Positions 42,879 to 55,902 of a stretch of 64,000 nt of DNA are shown piece after piece. This DNA is from Simmondsia chinensis. Taxonomy: Eukaryota; Streptophyta; Magnoliopsida; Caryophyllales; Simmondsiaceae. A program made the translations under genes and the position numbers. How positions within the stretch are numbered: position 1 is the stretch's first letter; each line of letters begins with the position of its first letter. The notes beneath the pieces are model-generated. The model had not been told where the DNA came from. It did no database searches and worked only from the letters and a program-made list of their open reading frames with translations. Where the stretch lies: positions 37,463,938 through 37,527,937 of the forward strand of contig JAGTTD010000001.1 of assembly GCA_018398585.1 (NCBI GenBank). Reading direction: 5' to 3'.

Positions 42879-44437
42879 TTTTTTCGATAAATTACGACAA
42901 AGTCACTAAACAAGTCGGCCACTCGCTAGGCGCGGCCTGAGTTCACCCGCAACAAAACGGGGACCAAAAATAGCTAACACAAAATAAGAAAACAGGATCA
43001 AAACACTCTCCTCAAAAATGACACAGCAACCATCGAGCACATGACCAGAAAAGACACGAGGACAAGAAACAACAGCTCACACAGGCCCATCACACAAAGG
43101 GAACCTAGATGAAGAAAGAACCACAAGGCCAGAACAAGCACCAGGAAAGGGACTGGAGCCACAACCCAACACCCAACCCAAATCCTTGGGCGAGAATGTC
43201 AGCCACAATAGCCGGGTCGAAACCATCAAAGTTGAGACCCACCTTTTCTCCTATCTCTATTACCCGCTCCGCTTTCAGGATCCTCTCATCATACTCTTCT
43301 TCTGTGATCTTGTGGATTCGATTTCCCCTATTCCGTTTTTTCCCCTTTTCGGCTGTCTTAGATGATTTTTCAACATTATTTCTAGGAGACATATCCTTCA
43401 GGAAGTCCTGCAACTCCTGCTTTTCTCTTTCCTTTATCTTGCGCTTGGTCGCTTTTTTCTCTCTTTTTGCTGTGCAAAATTTTTCCTTTTTCCTCCAGCC
43501 CGTGCTAGGCCCTTCTATGAATGGAGCTAAAACTTGCTGACTCTGTGACAAACTATCCTCAGCTTGAGAGTTACCGATTGCTATTATAGGCTCGAATCCT
43601 GGAGGGGATTCAGGCCCAGATGTTGTTGACTCATTATCACTATTACTTCCCCGAGTATCAGTATCAGGTGTGGTTATTTGAGCATGATGTTGATCAGCTG
43701 GAGCTTCACCATTCTCAACCCATGGCAATAGTCGGGGAGGATGAACCACCTGCTGTGGAGCGTTAGGCACGGCATGCAGGAGCGATCCTTGCAGGGCCCA
43801 TCTCCCAATTATTTTTCCATTGAGGTGGAGGGAAACATGTCCAAACGACTGCCAAGCAATTCCCACCCCTTCATTTTCCAACCGCGGGGCAGAATATCTA
43901 ATCTCCTCACTAATAGACGAGTGTTCTGGTACCAGATGCATAGAAGGTTGAGCCTGTGGAGAATGTCTTACCACGGTCATGCATTTGTTTCCTGGGGGGA
44001 AGTGTGATGGGAGATAGGCCTGCTACCTAGCCAATCTAACAGATGCGGCTCTAGACACAACACTGGGAGAATAGTCTGGTATCAAAACAAAGCTCCCTTC
44101 TTTAACAAAGATCAAATGAGTTCCCCCACTGTGGTGAATCTGGACCATCTGGTGGATACATGTGGTGTGGCACGTGTCAATAAGAATCCTTGCAACGTCA
44201 ACGCACCTCATAGTGGATGTTCTGGGATCTACCCTAATGAACTTCCCCCAGATTTTGGCGAAATCGGCAAAGCATTCATTAGACCAACACTGGACTGGCA
44301 ATCCATGGATTTCGAGCCAAACCCTTCTGTCAAGGGATCCAAGCGTCTCTCCAGAGTACTTATATGAGAATCTCCTTCCGGGGGCCGAGGTAGGCATCCA
44401 TAGTGTCAATCGAATCACCGACCAGAATAAAGGAGTT
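42879..44437 (-). mobile_element. ORF1-only LINE-like element, copy 2 (complete insertion)
   Basis: A 16-bp perfect direct repeat, gttataatcataatat, flanks it at 42863-42878 and 44438-44453. On the minus strand the element ends with ttatcgaaaaaa, a short A tail. Between the ORF (end 43105) and the tail are only about 225 bp, sharing ggtccccgttttg and cgcctagcga with copy 1. There is no reverse-transcriptase coding. The long duplication and A tail mark LINE-type insertion. The 5' end lies inside the ORF, so it is 5'-truncated. Confidence 0.85.
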
Positions 44438-44448
44438 GTTATAATCAT
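43105..44448 (-). pseudogene. DUF4283-type ORF1 of the LINE-like element
   Basis: One frame runs from 44448 to 43105 with a single stop at about 44022. The N-terminal part gives VWLEIHGLPVQCWSNECFAD, FIRVDPRTS and CVDVARILIDT, the DUF4283 pattern of plant LINE ORF1 proteins (W-x-x-G-x-P-x-x-W). The central part has a GRWALQGSL block and an acidic Ser-rich segment. The C-terminal region is very basic (KREKKATKRKIKEREKQELQ) and ends with DDFLKDMSP-like and DPAIVADILAQGF. It likely binds RNA. The first codons come from target DNA, so the true start is missing. Confidence 0.8.
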
Positions 44449-44453
44449 AATAT

Positions 44454-45080
44454 AATTTTATGATTTTACTGATCCTCCCTTGATCCCCAGATTTCTATTC
44501 ATAGTTCCTACCAAATTATTCTAAATTATTTATCCAATTAAGATATGATTTATTTATTTCTTAATTTTTAAGTTATGTACAATGTAATTTAATTTCAATA
44601 TAATCTGGTGCAATAGTACCAAATGGCAAACAACGAACATCATAAAGGAATCATTGACACATTATAGAACTTACTGGGAAAAAAAAAAGATGATTGAATG
44701 TACTACATCACATAAATACTTAGGCTATGTTTAGAAACATAAAATAAATTACATTTTTTATCTTTAGTTTTATTTTTTATCTTTCGTTTTTCTTTTTTAT
44801 TTTTTACTTGGAATACATATTTAGAAGTGAAAGATTGGTAATAGTTTTCCAATATAGAAAAACTGAAACATGTGATCCAAAGATCTCCGTTTTTCAATTT
44901 TATGAAAACTGAAAAAATTATGGGTATAAGTAATATCCAAAAATCCAAGAAGTAGATAATCAGATGTGAAGCCAATCCAAACAATTAGGGTAACCAATGC
45001 AAAAATGACTGGATTGAGTATATCCAATTTGTGAAAATTTGAATATAAGTTCGCTAATTTTGAAAACACAATTTTGAAGT
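44454..45080. other. AT-rich gap
   Basis: No genes. Positions 44720-44900 are t/a-rich with repeated ttttttatcttt. The 5 bp at 45076-45080 (gaagt) are the left target duplication of the next element. Confidence 0.5.
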
Positions 45081-45545
45081 TTTTACTATACTAAATGTAA
45101 TCTAGCTCAAATCAATAGGAATCAGAAGCTAAAGTACTATGTTTGATAGATAAACCCCAATAATGGGGGATTTACATAGAAGAAAGGGGAGAAGACATAG
45201 GGAGAAATAGGGGGAGAGATAGAGAAAACACACAATATCATTTAACATATCAAAACCCTAATCCCCAACTCCCTATTTGTAGAAGAAACCCCCAAAATAT
45301 CTAAAAATATCTTAGGGTGAGGTGGCAGCCCTTGGAAGGTTCTGGAAGGAGGTTGCTGATGGTGATGCTGCCGTAGTGTGAGGTATTGGTGGCGTCTTGG
45401 CATATCGGGTTGTATGTTGTGGTGACGCCAGGTATAGCAGCTTAGCGGCCAGGATGGCGAGATGGGAAGGGACATATGGCGGTAGTAGCAGTGGCGGTAA
45501 CCGGGCAAGACGTATTGGCGGCTAGGCGATACTCGCATTGTATCA
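45081..45545 (-). repeat. 3' LTR of the gypsy-like element
   Basis: Matches 55903-56353. Its first two bases are tt where TG is expected, but the adjacent gaagt supports the boundary. A TATA-like cttctacaaatag lies on the minus strand at about 45276-45288, equivalent to a better box at 56094-56104 in the sister LTR. Confidence 0.8.
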
Positions 45546-45960
45546 ATACCGCCCCCTTGAAACGATCCTCATCCTCGAGGAACGGAAGTACGGTAGCTGC
45601 CATATGTATGTTCTCCTGAGGTGAGCTTGGTAGGTGATGAGTGGATAGGTAGGATACTTGGCAGTGGCAGCCTAGGCGGGTGGGGACTTATAAGATGGCG
45701 TACTTTTGTACGCCTAATCCCATTTTGGCTCGTATTACTTCTTTCCCCTCCAAAGACCCTTGTCCCCAAGGTTCATGGATTTCGTGCCAACACTCTAATG
45801 TGGATAAACCTCTCGGGTCAAAAACTAACTTTAAAAATTTCAGCAAGACATGAGCCATGAGATTAATTGGGTTGCTGTCTTCAGTGAAGTGCACTTGGTA
45901 GTAGAAGAGTAGGCGAAAGGGTGGAAGCTTGGCAGAAATGGAGGCAATGTCCTAAAATTC

Positions 45961-46671
45961 TTAGAGCAGCTGTTGAAGCTCTGGAGGATCTGACCCGATT
46001 GGCGTTCCTGTATTTGCTGAAAGCAGTAGAGGCGGCATAGAGACTTGAGTCACAAAGATGGTGGGGGATGGAGTTGTTATAGAGATAGTCTGTTTCCCAT
46101 CTGCCACTGTCTCGGACGGGCGATTGGCGACATTAACTGAGACGCCAAGAAGTGGGACAAAGGTGGTCTCCGAGACTGGATCCAGCTGTAAAGGAGAATC
46201 CTCATCCTCATGAAGTGTGTGTGTCACACATGGCTGACTCTGAGGTGAGTCCTTGATTGTTGGAAGCTGTTGGGGTGGGGGGTTGGCGGGACGGTCTTTC
46301 ACAGGACTTGGCGTCGGCATGTTTGGTGTTGCCCCCAGAGACCCTATGCTGGCTTTCTTCTCAAGGTACGCGAGATTGCGTTCTTGCTACTTGGCCAGCA
46401 ATTTGGCTGCATGAGCTATTTGGGGCCTGAACAAGCTAACGCCTTCAGCTACCTCTTCCCGCAAGCCTCCTATCAACACCTGAACCTTGTGTTCTTCCAT
46501 CAACCGACACTTGTCCACTAGGGACTCAAACCGGCTCAGGTACTCACCAACACTTCCTGTTTGGTGGAGCTTCATAAGCTTCGTGAGGGAGTTGTTCAAG
46601 GTACCCAAATACCTCTCACAACTATGTAACCACCTCTCTACACCTTCACTACTGAATCTAGAAAATTCCAT
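45961..46671 (-). pseudogene. Gag remnant of the gypsy-like element
   Basis: From 46671 the minus strand gives EGVERWLHSCERYLGTLNNS, LHQTGSVGEYLSRFESLVDK and VQVLIGGLREEVAEGVSLF. The order W-x-x-x-C-E-x-Y, GSV-EYL-RFE-L and FI-GL-EE is that of Ty3/gypsy gag, but the usual middle part between the first two blocks is deleted. A Pro/Thr-rich tail (46320-45961) follows after a frame change. No zinc knuckle, protease or RT is present. Confidence 0.7.
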
Positions 46672-46980
46672 CTGAGTAAATCGGGTTGGAGTTCGGTAAT
46701 TACCTCGTGCGATTGCGGGAGCAATAGTGATGAAAAATCGGTAGTGAGTTGATGAACTAGTTAAGGCATTTCATCGAACACCTTATGTGCAATTCTGAAA
46801 AATCAGTCTTGCTTTGATACTGCTCTGGTGATAATGCTTGAAGTTTGAGGATGCTCTAATGTGATCGGGTTTTGGTGATGAAAACAGCGAAGATCGACTT
46901 GCAGCTACTGGTAGTGCCCAAAAACCAGTGGTAGGTTGTGGTTACTGATGAAGATGATAATGCCTTTCTGTTTTGGGATT
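46672..46980 (-). other. Leader part of the gypsy-like element, left of the copia insertion
   Basis: Non-coding, with scattered gatga triplets matching the gat-rich region on the other side of the insertion. The last 5 bp (46976-46980, ggatt) are the left target duplication of the copia element. Confidence 0.5.
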
Positions 46981-49185
46981 AGTTGGGGAAAAACATGGTT
47001 TTATTGGAAAAATGAACTCTGATGCCGACTATTGGGTTCACAGTTCTCAACTATGGTGACAACAATAGGCACCTATTAGAGCACTTAGAGTAGGAGACTC
47101 TTCTCTTTACCTAAGCCCCTAGTCGGAGAGTCACGCTTCGTGACACCTCAGGTGCAAGAGTTCCCAAGAATAGGTTTATCTCTAAAAACCTTTTACCCTA
47201 ATACCAGTTGTCGGGACGAACTTCAAAAATTCTCCCTACTTTCATAAAGTTTAGAATTCATAACTCTAAACCTAGGGTTGATTTAAAATTCCTAACTTTA
47301 AATCTACTGACTTAAATTCATAATTTAAATCAACATATATAAATTCTTAATTTGGATCTATAGGCCTTTTACTCTAATACATTTATAACAATACATAAAC
47401 TTAAATAGCCATAATAACGAATACTATAAATAAATAGAAAAGCAAAAACTAAAAGAAGGAAAGAAGAACATACCTGAAATTGCTCCTATTATAGAGAATA
47501 CCAAGAAAATCAAGACCCTACGATCTTCTACGCAATGCCTCAAACTGCCCGGAGGGTGGGCTCCGAAAAATATTAAACTAGTAAAGAAAACTTTTAACGG
47601 AAATTTTTCTCTCCAATTAGATCTCTGAAACAATTTCAGAAACCCAAAAATATTTGTTTCAATTGAATTCCAAACCTTTGGAATAGGTACCTCTATTTAT
47701 AGTAGAATACCGGAGCGAAAATAAGCTGGAAATTCGATGTGGGATTCACGTACAACTAACAAAACGCATCGTTTCAATCAAAAGCAAAATCGAAACGCTG
47801 CGTTTTCCTTGCACGGTTCACGAGTGTTTTAGCTTATCATTGCATGCCACGTGTCGGCACGCGATTGGTCCGCCCCCGAAGGCGCGGATCCGTCCCTTCT
47901 GACCATCAGGGCGTGACATGTGTCGCGCTGATTGGTCACTAGCGTTTGACATGGATTGCAGCTATGCATTTGCAGTTTTTTTTTTTTTTTTTTTGCTTTG
48001 TTTCTCACAATTTTCCAAAATTATTTTATTTTATAATTTTTAACTTTTATCCATCTCATGAATAATATTTGGCAAAATTAACTTTACCCATCTCATTGAT
48101 AAATAATTCATCTCATAAATTCTTTAATATTTTTCTGTTGACAATAAATATAGAGGCTTGTGCAGGGACCTCAGGGACAATTTAAATCTGGCTACAAATG
48201 GGTTAAATTAATCATCTTATGAAATAATTTAATTACCATTTAATGAGACTTAATTGCACTAAATAAATCTCACTGCACTCCAAACTTAAATTATTTATTC
48301 GATATCTCCCTAATAGATTGTATTGATGACAACAACCCCTCCATTAGATGTCCATGGCAAAGGATAAATATAACTATTACCATTATCCTTCTCACAGCTT
48401 CTCCATTAGTTACCGACTCGCCCTTTACTAAATAATTCATTTATACTTGAACACATTCACAGTATAAATTCTAAATGTCAAACACTAGGAATACTTTGGC
48501 CAAAGTTTTCGAACTATTCAAATATTTGCGAATCAATTAAGGGGACATCCGTATTTCATAAGAGACTGTAGATTCGCTATGGAATATCTGATCCTTGTCA
48601 CACTTCACGCTGCTACCCAGTGTACATGAGATTTCAGTTATTCATTTAGACTTTACTTATAGTACACCAAAATAACTAACGCTCCATGCACAAGTCCAAA
48701 ATACCCTCAGGATTTAGAGTCGTCGTTCAAATAGTACAATATGAATCACTCATCTCTGATAGTAGTCTAGAAATAAATAATCCTCATGGTCCAACTCAGT
48801 GTGTCAATCTTATTAAATACATTAACCTAACACTTTTGAATCTCCATCCACATGACCAAGACAAGTCATCTAAAGTGTCACGTTATAGTCTTAACATACA
48901 AGTGGTCCAAACTTATCTTCGACTACGAGTCTTTCAAATAACAATCCATACCATTTGTTCCAAGTCTATCCGTGGCTTAGTCTCATAAACCACTTAGAAC
49001 AAACATAAAAATTGTAGTTTGAGGACTACACCCATCTCATAGATGTCTCCCAAAAGAAAATCGTATGCAGTATAAATGCTCACATACACAAATTTAACTA
49101 GGAAACGACTGAAACTTTAATTTTATTTATTAATTAAAATAATACATCCAGAATAAATATGGATTTCAGGACACTATTCCTAAAA
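46981..49185 (-). repeat. 3' LTR of the nested copia element
   Basis: 2205 bp. It contains the unit caataggcacctattagagc near the left end and gtacaccaaaataactaacg further on, as in the sister LTR. A TATA box, ctataaatag, is on the minus strand at 47693-47702. Confidence 0.85.
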
Positions 49186-49189
49186 ATCT

Positions 49190-51500
49190 CCCACTTGTCC
49201 TAAATCCAATTTATGACATAGTCCATCCTCGCTCCGTTTAAGTTTGAACCAAAGATCTACTGAGCCTAACCCTTAGTGAGCTCAATTACTCTATTGTGAA
49301 GTCAGCAATACAATACTGCTTAACATTCATCTTACTAATGGCTCCCACTTCAAGGGTCAAGACATGTTTAGACGTCGAACATCTATCATTTTAATTTGAC
49401 TGGCAATATATCCAACTGGAACTTGGTCGTCACTTTGAAAGATCAGCATAGGATCTCTAGTTCTTCTCCAGAACTAGAGAAAACATTTCAATGCCGCCTA
49501 GTCCATTGGAACCAGATTAGACTAACACCTGCATACTATACCATAGCATAGCAGACATCAAGTCTCGTGCACAACATGGCATACCTGAGGCTCCTACTGC
49601 CAAAGCATATGGAATATTCCTCAATTGTTCCTCCTCTTGAGGTGTCCTAGAACGCTATTCAAAAAAGAGAGGGACTCCATGCTATACCTTAATAACGTCT
49701 TGTCAATACAAGTAGCTAGAGAGATATAACAACATCCTACTTTTACGACCTTGCAGAAGCTTAATCCTAAAAGTAGAGTTGGCTTCTCCCATGTCCTTCA
49801 TACTGAGCTATCATGCAACCAAGTCTTTACAGCTAATGACACCCCCACATCATTCCTAATGAGTAGTATATTGGTGACATACAATACCAAAAAAGTCACT
49901 ACTTTCTCTTAATGTCGTTTGTATACGCATGGTTCGTTCATCCAATTGCTCAAAACTATAAGACTTAATTGCTTTATTATGGCTAAAAGGATCCGATTCA
50001 ATGCCACGGTCAACCACTAAGGCTCCCGCTATGAACCTTTCAGGTGTCTTGACAATCCTCCCACCATACATAAGCTCTCGTGTACCTGGAACATTCTCAT
50101 TTCTATCAGTAGGTGCATCTAATGCATCCACTATGTCTTAAGTTGTGTCTAGCTGCTCAAAATTATTGTCATTTTTCTTTAATACTATTTTTATTTTTAT
50201 TTTTGTAGCTTACTTGCAAAATATTGTTTTGCATTGTATTAAAAAAAAACTTTTTCAATTAAAAGAACTGTGAAAAAAGACCATCGTTGTTCCTTTTATT
50301 TGCAATAACATTCTTCTATAGTGTACCCAGAGCAGAAGACTGAGATCTTATCTCATTTGTAGTTAAGAAATCCAGAAATTCACCAAAAAAATATTCACCA
50401 CCTCGATCTGATAGAAGTGACTTAACTTGTTTATCTAATAGCTTTTAAAATTCAACTTTCTACTCTTTAAATTTCTCCAAAAATGTCCGACTTATGTCTC
50501 ATCAGGTAAATATATACATGCCTTGAGTAATCATCACTAAATGTGGTTAAGTACCCATACCCACCTCTTGCCTGAACATGCATTGTTCCACATGCATCTA
50601 TGTGAACCAGCTCAAGCAAGCCACCAACCTTATTGCCTTTACTCTTAAAGACAGACTTGGTCATCTTTCTTTCTATGCTGGATTTGTAGCCTGATAATGA
50701 CCTCAAGTCCAAAGCCTTTATTAGTCCATCTTTTACTAGTCTTTGGATCCTGTTCGAATTAATGTGACCTAAACGTTGGTGCCTTGTGTTGGAAATATCC
50801 CTTTCAAGGTGTTTTCGTTTAGAAGATTGAACAAGTGAACTTACGTTAGATTCATTTAAATAATTACCATACTTTTGATAAGGAAATAACATGAATAAAC
50901 AATTTATTCATGTATATGTGCAAATAAACAATTTATTTCTCATTTTAAAATTTTCATTATCGAAAACAACTGAATAAAAATTATCCATTAACCAAAATAC
51001 ATAAATCAAATTCCTATGCAGCGAAGGTTTAAATAATCAATCATTTAATACAAAACTCTATCACTAAAGTCTAAGCTAACATCGCCTACACTTAAGACTA
51101 CTATTATTGTACTGTCCTTGACCATCAGGTACAACACCCATCGTGTAGCCTTTAGTCTAGCCTGACCTCCTATAACATATTATATATATGGTCAGTTGAA
51201 CCTGAGTCCACCCACTAGGAACTTGGTGGGCTTTCAACTGTGCATGACTCAACTAAGTGAGATATCAACATATCTCCACCAGATGGCTTAGTAGTCTTTG
51301 CAGGAAGAGTAGCTATGTACTTAGTGTAGTTTCTCCTCCAGTGGCCTAGTTTTCTTGCAAAAGAAACACTTTTCTTTTGCTGACTTTCTTATGGACTTGG
51401 TTGCTATAATAGCAACCTTGCCCTTTCCTTATTTCCTAGTTGGCCCCTTGTGAGTAATAACCAAGTCTAACTTATTTTTCAAGGCAAAGTAATTTGGTTC
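49190..51500 (-). pseudogene. Copia gag zinc knuckle, protease, integrase and RT/RNase H remains
   Basis: From right to left on the minus strand: a zinc-knuckle line KEKCFFCKKT near 51380, then a protease line near 51230 with WVD-G-T-like remains. 50892-50467 gives HQRLGHINSNRIQRLVKDGL, LELVHIDACGTM and YGYLTTFSDDYSRHVYIYLM (pre-integrase and first integrase Asp). 50131-49856 gives RIVKTPERFIAG and GIESDPFSHNKAIKS (linker to RT). 49850-49600 gives LVLYVTNILLIRNDV, where YVDD is expected, and CIDKTLLRYSM; 49400-49200 is RNase H debris. The integrase core end and RT fingers are deleted or unreadable. Confidence 0.7.
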
Positions 51501-53444
51501 AGTGAGTACAATATGTATTTGAAATCATATGAAGTTCACCAGCTGTATCCATATCAAAAATACTATAAATGCAAGTACTTGTGTAACTGTCTAACAAGAG
51601 TCATGTATAATGCAGTGATATATATTCTTTTAATTTAGCATACAGAATAAGTTAGATATCCACCAAAACGTACTGTCATGCATACAATGATGACCCAAAC
51701 ACACCACTCCTTACTCCCCGGCAGCAGGGGTCACACGAAGCTAGTTCAGATGAGAACTATTTTCAATTAACCTGTTTTCTTGTAACTCTTACTAAATATG
51801 ATTAATTCACCACTTCACCTTAGTCTCTCACATGACACAATAGAGCTCCTCGGGGAGGCTAATGCATCACACTAGTCAAGTGCAAACCATTACCTAAACT
51901 TCCATACAAATACGCAAAATACTCCACGGCAACGTGGTCGTATTGCTTCTTTGCACTTCGGTTTATCCCTATAGAAGTCTAACCCTGTAATCCGCAAACC
52001 GACATCCTCCGCAGGGAGGTCTATCAATCTACTATACTGCTAGACCGGTAATGGAGACCGTGAGGTTACAACAATTGAAACCCTGCTCCCACTTAATTTT
52101 TATAACTAGTGATTTTTAATTGACTTGCATTTACAACCTGGATTATCGTATAATCCCCTTTAGAATCTTATTCTAAAAATAACAAAAAAAATTAATTAAT
52201 TCATTCTTTAAAATATTATCGTTTGACAATAAAGATTTTCTCATGATCTTGCTTTAAAATCTCATTCTAAAACAAAATAAATTAATATGAATTAATTTAA
52301 TTTAAATCCTTTTATTTAAACTGATACCAAAAACTATGTTATCTCATAATCTATTTTTTTAAAATTCTAATTTCAAAATTAAATTAAAAGTAATTTTATT
52401 TAAAATTAATACCGATTTTGTGCTTAGACTATCTAATGGTCTAGTTTAGAATCTTATTCTAAAATTTAATTAATAAACTTTAACTTTTTTTTTAAAAACA
52501 AAGTTAAACTTAGACTATCATATGGTCTGTTTCAGAATCTTATTCTAAAATAATTTAAAATAACTTTTATTTAAAATTAATACTGATTCACAACTTAGAT
52601 TATCATATAATCTAATTTAGAATTTCAATCTAAAAAAATTAATTAATAAAATAATTAATTAATAATCATTATATAAATCAGTAAATAACATTAAAAAAAT
52701 TTAATTGCTGACGCTGATGTCTGCAGCTGGGGCGTCAGATTTTATTTATTTATTTTTTAAATTAAAATATTTAGTTTTAAAATAAATTGAATCTAATCTC
52801 TCATTAGATCAATTTTATCTGATTTCGTATAAAATAATTTAATCTAATCTCATTAGATCAACTTTATCCAATTTTATAAAAATTAATTGAATCTAATCTC
52901 ATTAAACCAATTTTATCCATTATTAAAAATATTTGAATCTAATCTATTTAGATCAATTTTGTCCAATTTTGTAAACCATGACTGAGAACGTACAATCTCA
53001 TTATACAAAAAACGTAATGGCAAATTTATGGGTTGTTCCGAATTAACGATTAATTCATTAACGATTTAAACAATTTAAATCGTTACTATAAACAATCTAG
53101 TTAACTATTAAATCTTTTAACCAATTTAAACAATTTAAATCGATACTTTAAATAACCTAGTTAACTATTAAATATTTTAACTGATTTAAACAATTTAAAT
53201 CAATACTCTAAAACAATCTAATTAACAATTAATTACTTTGATGATTCAAACAATTTAAATCACAAATTCAAACAATCATATGAATTAATCATTAATTTAT
53301 TATCGATTTAAACAATTTAAATCGATACGTCAAATTAAATTAACTTTCTTTCTTAATAAAATCTCCATTTTATTAAATCGTAAATCTATTTATTTTGATC
53401 TTATTATATCTAGTCATGTATATTATGAATGTAATCAGAGGCTA
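51501..53444 (-). other. Leader and gag region of the nested copia element
   Basis: No gag domain is readable. The stretch 52090-53390 is very AT-rich with recurring blocks: atctcattctaaaat/aatcttattctaaaat units (52150-52640), aatctaatctcattagatca units (52790-52950) and acaatttaaatcgatac units (53060-53330). These look like a decayed simple-repeat expansion. Confidence 0.5.
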
Positions 53445-53458
53445 GCTCTGATACCAAT

Positions 53459-55579
53459 TGTTGGGAAAAAACATGAATTTTATTGGAAAAATAAACTTTG
53501 ATGCCGATTATTTGGTTTATAGTTCTCAACTATGGTCACAACAATAGGCACCTATTAGAGCACTTAGAGTAGAAGACTCTTCTCTCTACCTAAGCCCTCG
53601 GTCGGAGAGTCACGCTTCGTTACACCTCACGTGCGAGAGTTCCTGAGAATAGGTTTATCTCTATAAACCCTTTGCCCTAATACCGGTTGTCGGGATGAAG
53701 TTCAAAAATTCTCCCTACTTTCATAAAGTTTACGCAGCAGAATAGGTATAGAATTCATAACTCTAAACCTAGGGTTGATTTAAAATTTTTAATTTTAAAT
53801 CTACTGACTTAAATTAATAATTTAAATCAACATATCTAAATTCTTAGTTTAGATCTATAGGCCGTTTACTCTAATACATTCATAACAATACATAAACTTA
53901 AATTGGCGTAATAATGAATACTATAAATAAATAGAAAAATGAAAACTAAAAGAAGAAGGAAAGATGAACATTCCTAGAATTGCTCATATTATAAAGAATA
54001 CCAAGAAAATTGAGACCCCATAATCTTCTACGCAATGACCTCAAACTGCCGGAGGGTGGGCTTCGAAAAATATTAAATTAGGAAAGAAAAATTTTAACGA
54101 AAATTTTTTCTCTCCATTTAGATCTTTGAAAAAATTTTAGAAACCCAAAAATATTTGTTTCAATTGAATGCCAAACCTTTGGAATAGGTACCTCTATTTA
54201 TAGTAGAATACTAGAGTAAAAATAATCTGAAAATTCGATGTGGGATTCGCATACAACTAACAAAACGCATCATTTCAATCAAAAGCAAAATCGAAACACT
54301 GCGTTTTCCTTGCACAGTTCACTCATGTTTTGGCTTATCATTGCGCGCCATGTGTCGGCATGTTGATTGGTCACTGGCGTTTCACACGGTTAGCAGCTGT
54401 GCATTTGCAGTGTTTTCTTTTTTGTGCTTTGTTTTTCACATGTAAAATTCATCTTATGAATTTTAATTTTTTAAAATTATTTTATTTTATAATTTTTAAC
54501 TTTTATCCATCTCATAAATAATATTTAGCAAAATTAACTTTACCTATCTCATAGATAAATAATTCATCTCATTAATTCTTTAACATTTTTCTGATAGCAA
54601 TAAATACAGAGGCTTGCGCAAGGACCTCATGGACAATTTAAATCTAGCTCCAAATGGGTTAAATTAATCATCTCATGAAATAATTTAATTACCATTTAAT
54701 GAGACTTAATTCCACGAAATAAATCTCACTGCACTCCAGAATTAAATTATTTATTCGATATCTCCCTAATAGACTGTATTGATGACAACAACCCCTCCAC
54801 TAGATGTCCATGACAAAGGATAAATATAACTACTATGATTATCCTTCTCACAGCTTCTCCATTAGTTACCGACTCGCCCTTCACTGAATAATTCATTTAT
54901 ACTTGAACACATTCACAGTCTAAATTCCAAATGTTAAACGCCTGGAATACTTTGGCCAAAGTTTCCGAATACCTTATTGAATATATGATCCTTGTCACAC
55001 TTCATGCCGCTACCCAGTGTATGTGAGATTTCAGTCATTCGTTTAGACCTTACTTATAGTACACCAAAGTAACTAACGCTCCATGCACAAGTCTAGAATA
55101 CCCTCAGGATTTAGAGTCGTCATTCAAACAGTATAATATGAATCACTCATATCCGATAGTAGTCTATAAATAAGTAATCCTCATGGTCCAACTTAGTGTG
55201 TCAATCTTATTAAACACACTAACCTAACACTTTTGGATCTCCATCCACATGACCAAGACAAGTCATCTAAAGTGTCATGTTATAGTCTTAACATACAAGT
55301 GGTCCAGACTTGTCTTTGACTACGAGTCTTTCAAATAACAATCCATACCATTTGTTCCAAGTCTATCTGTGGCTTAGTCTCATAAACCACTTAGAACAAA
55401 CATGTAAATTGTAGTCAGAATACACCCATCTTATGGATGTCTCCCAAAAGAAAATCTCATGCAGTATAAATGCTCACATACACAAATTTAACTAGGAAAT
55501 TACTGGAACTTCAATTTTATTTATTAATTAAAATAATATATCTAGAATAAATTTGAATTTCAGGATGCTGTTCATAACG
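53459..55579 (-). repeat. 5' LTR of the nested copia element
   Basis: 2121 bp, starting tgttgggaaaaaa on the plus strand. It matches 46981-49185, with small indels (about 75 bp missing near 54370 and 45 bp near 54970). TATA box ctataaatag on the minus strand at 54194-54203. Confidence 0.85.
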
Positions 55580-55584
55580 GGATT

Positions 55585-55887
55585 ATTAAGAGAGGGGAGG
55601 TGATGATGGGAGACAAATGGTGGTGGGTTGTTGATGAAGATGACAATAGTGATGGGTTTTGGGGTTGCTGGAGATTGTGATGACGATGGTTTTGGGATGT
55701 TGATGGGTTTTTGGTGATGATGATGATGAGGAGAGGTGACGATGGTAAGGTGTTCTGTAAAATGATATTGATGATGGTAAGGTGACGATGGTTTTGTTGA
55801 TGTTGATGATGGGTGGTGATCGGAGGTGATGGGAGATCGTTGACGATGATGATGATTCTGGCGGTGGTAACGACATCGAGGATAGGT
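55585..55887 (-). repeat. gat-rich leader of the gypsy-like element
   Basis: Between the primer site and the copia insertion lies a stretch of gatga/ggtgatgat imperfect repeats. It yields long His/Ser/Pro-rich frames on the minus strand that are repeat artefacts. Confidence 0.6.
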
Positions 55888-55902
55888 AGCTTTGATACCA
55901 AT

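Larger units (their letters stand above)
46981..55579 (-). mobile_element. Ty1/copia element with about 2.1-kb LTRs, nested
   Basis: LTRs at 46981-49185 and 53459-55579 match end to end. The target duplication ggatt (46976-46980 and 55580-55584) is perfect. The primer site TGGTATCAGAGC lies at 53445-53457 on the minus strand. The polypurine site gtgggagatt (minus) lies right of 49185. The interior (49186-53458) holds broken gag, protease, integrase, RT and RNase H. The LTRs make up about half of the element. Confidence 0.87.

Noticed and set aside
43109..44455. Plus-strand frames over the LINE-like ORF1
   Set aside because: They are antisense shadows of the DUF4283 frame, which has the matching second copy at 1-1027 on the other strand.
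55572..55901. His/Ser/Pro-rich frames
   Set aside because: Produced by gat-rich imperfect repeats in the leader of the gypsy-like element; open in two frames at once.
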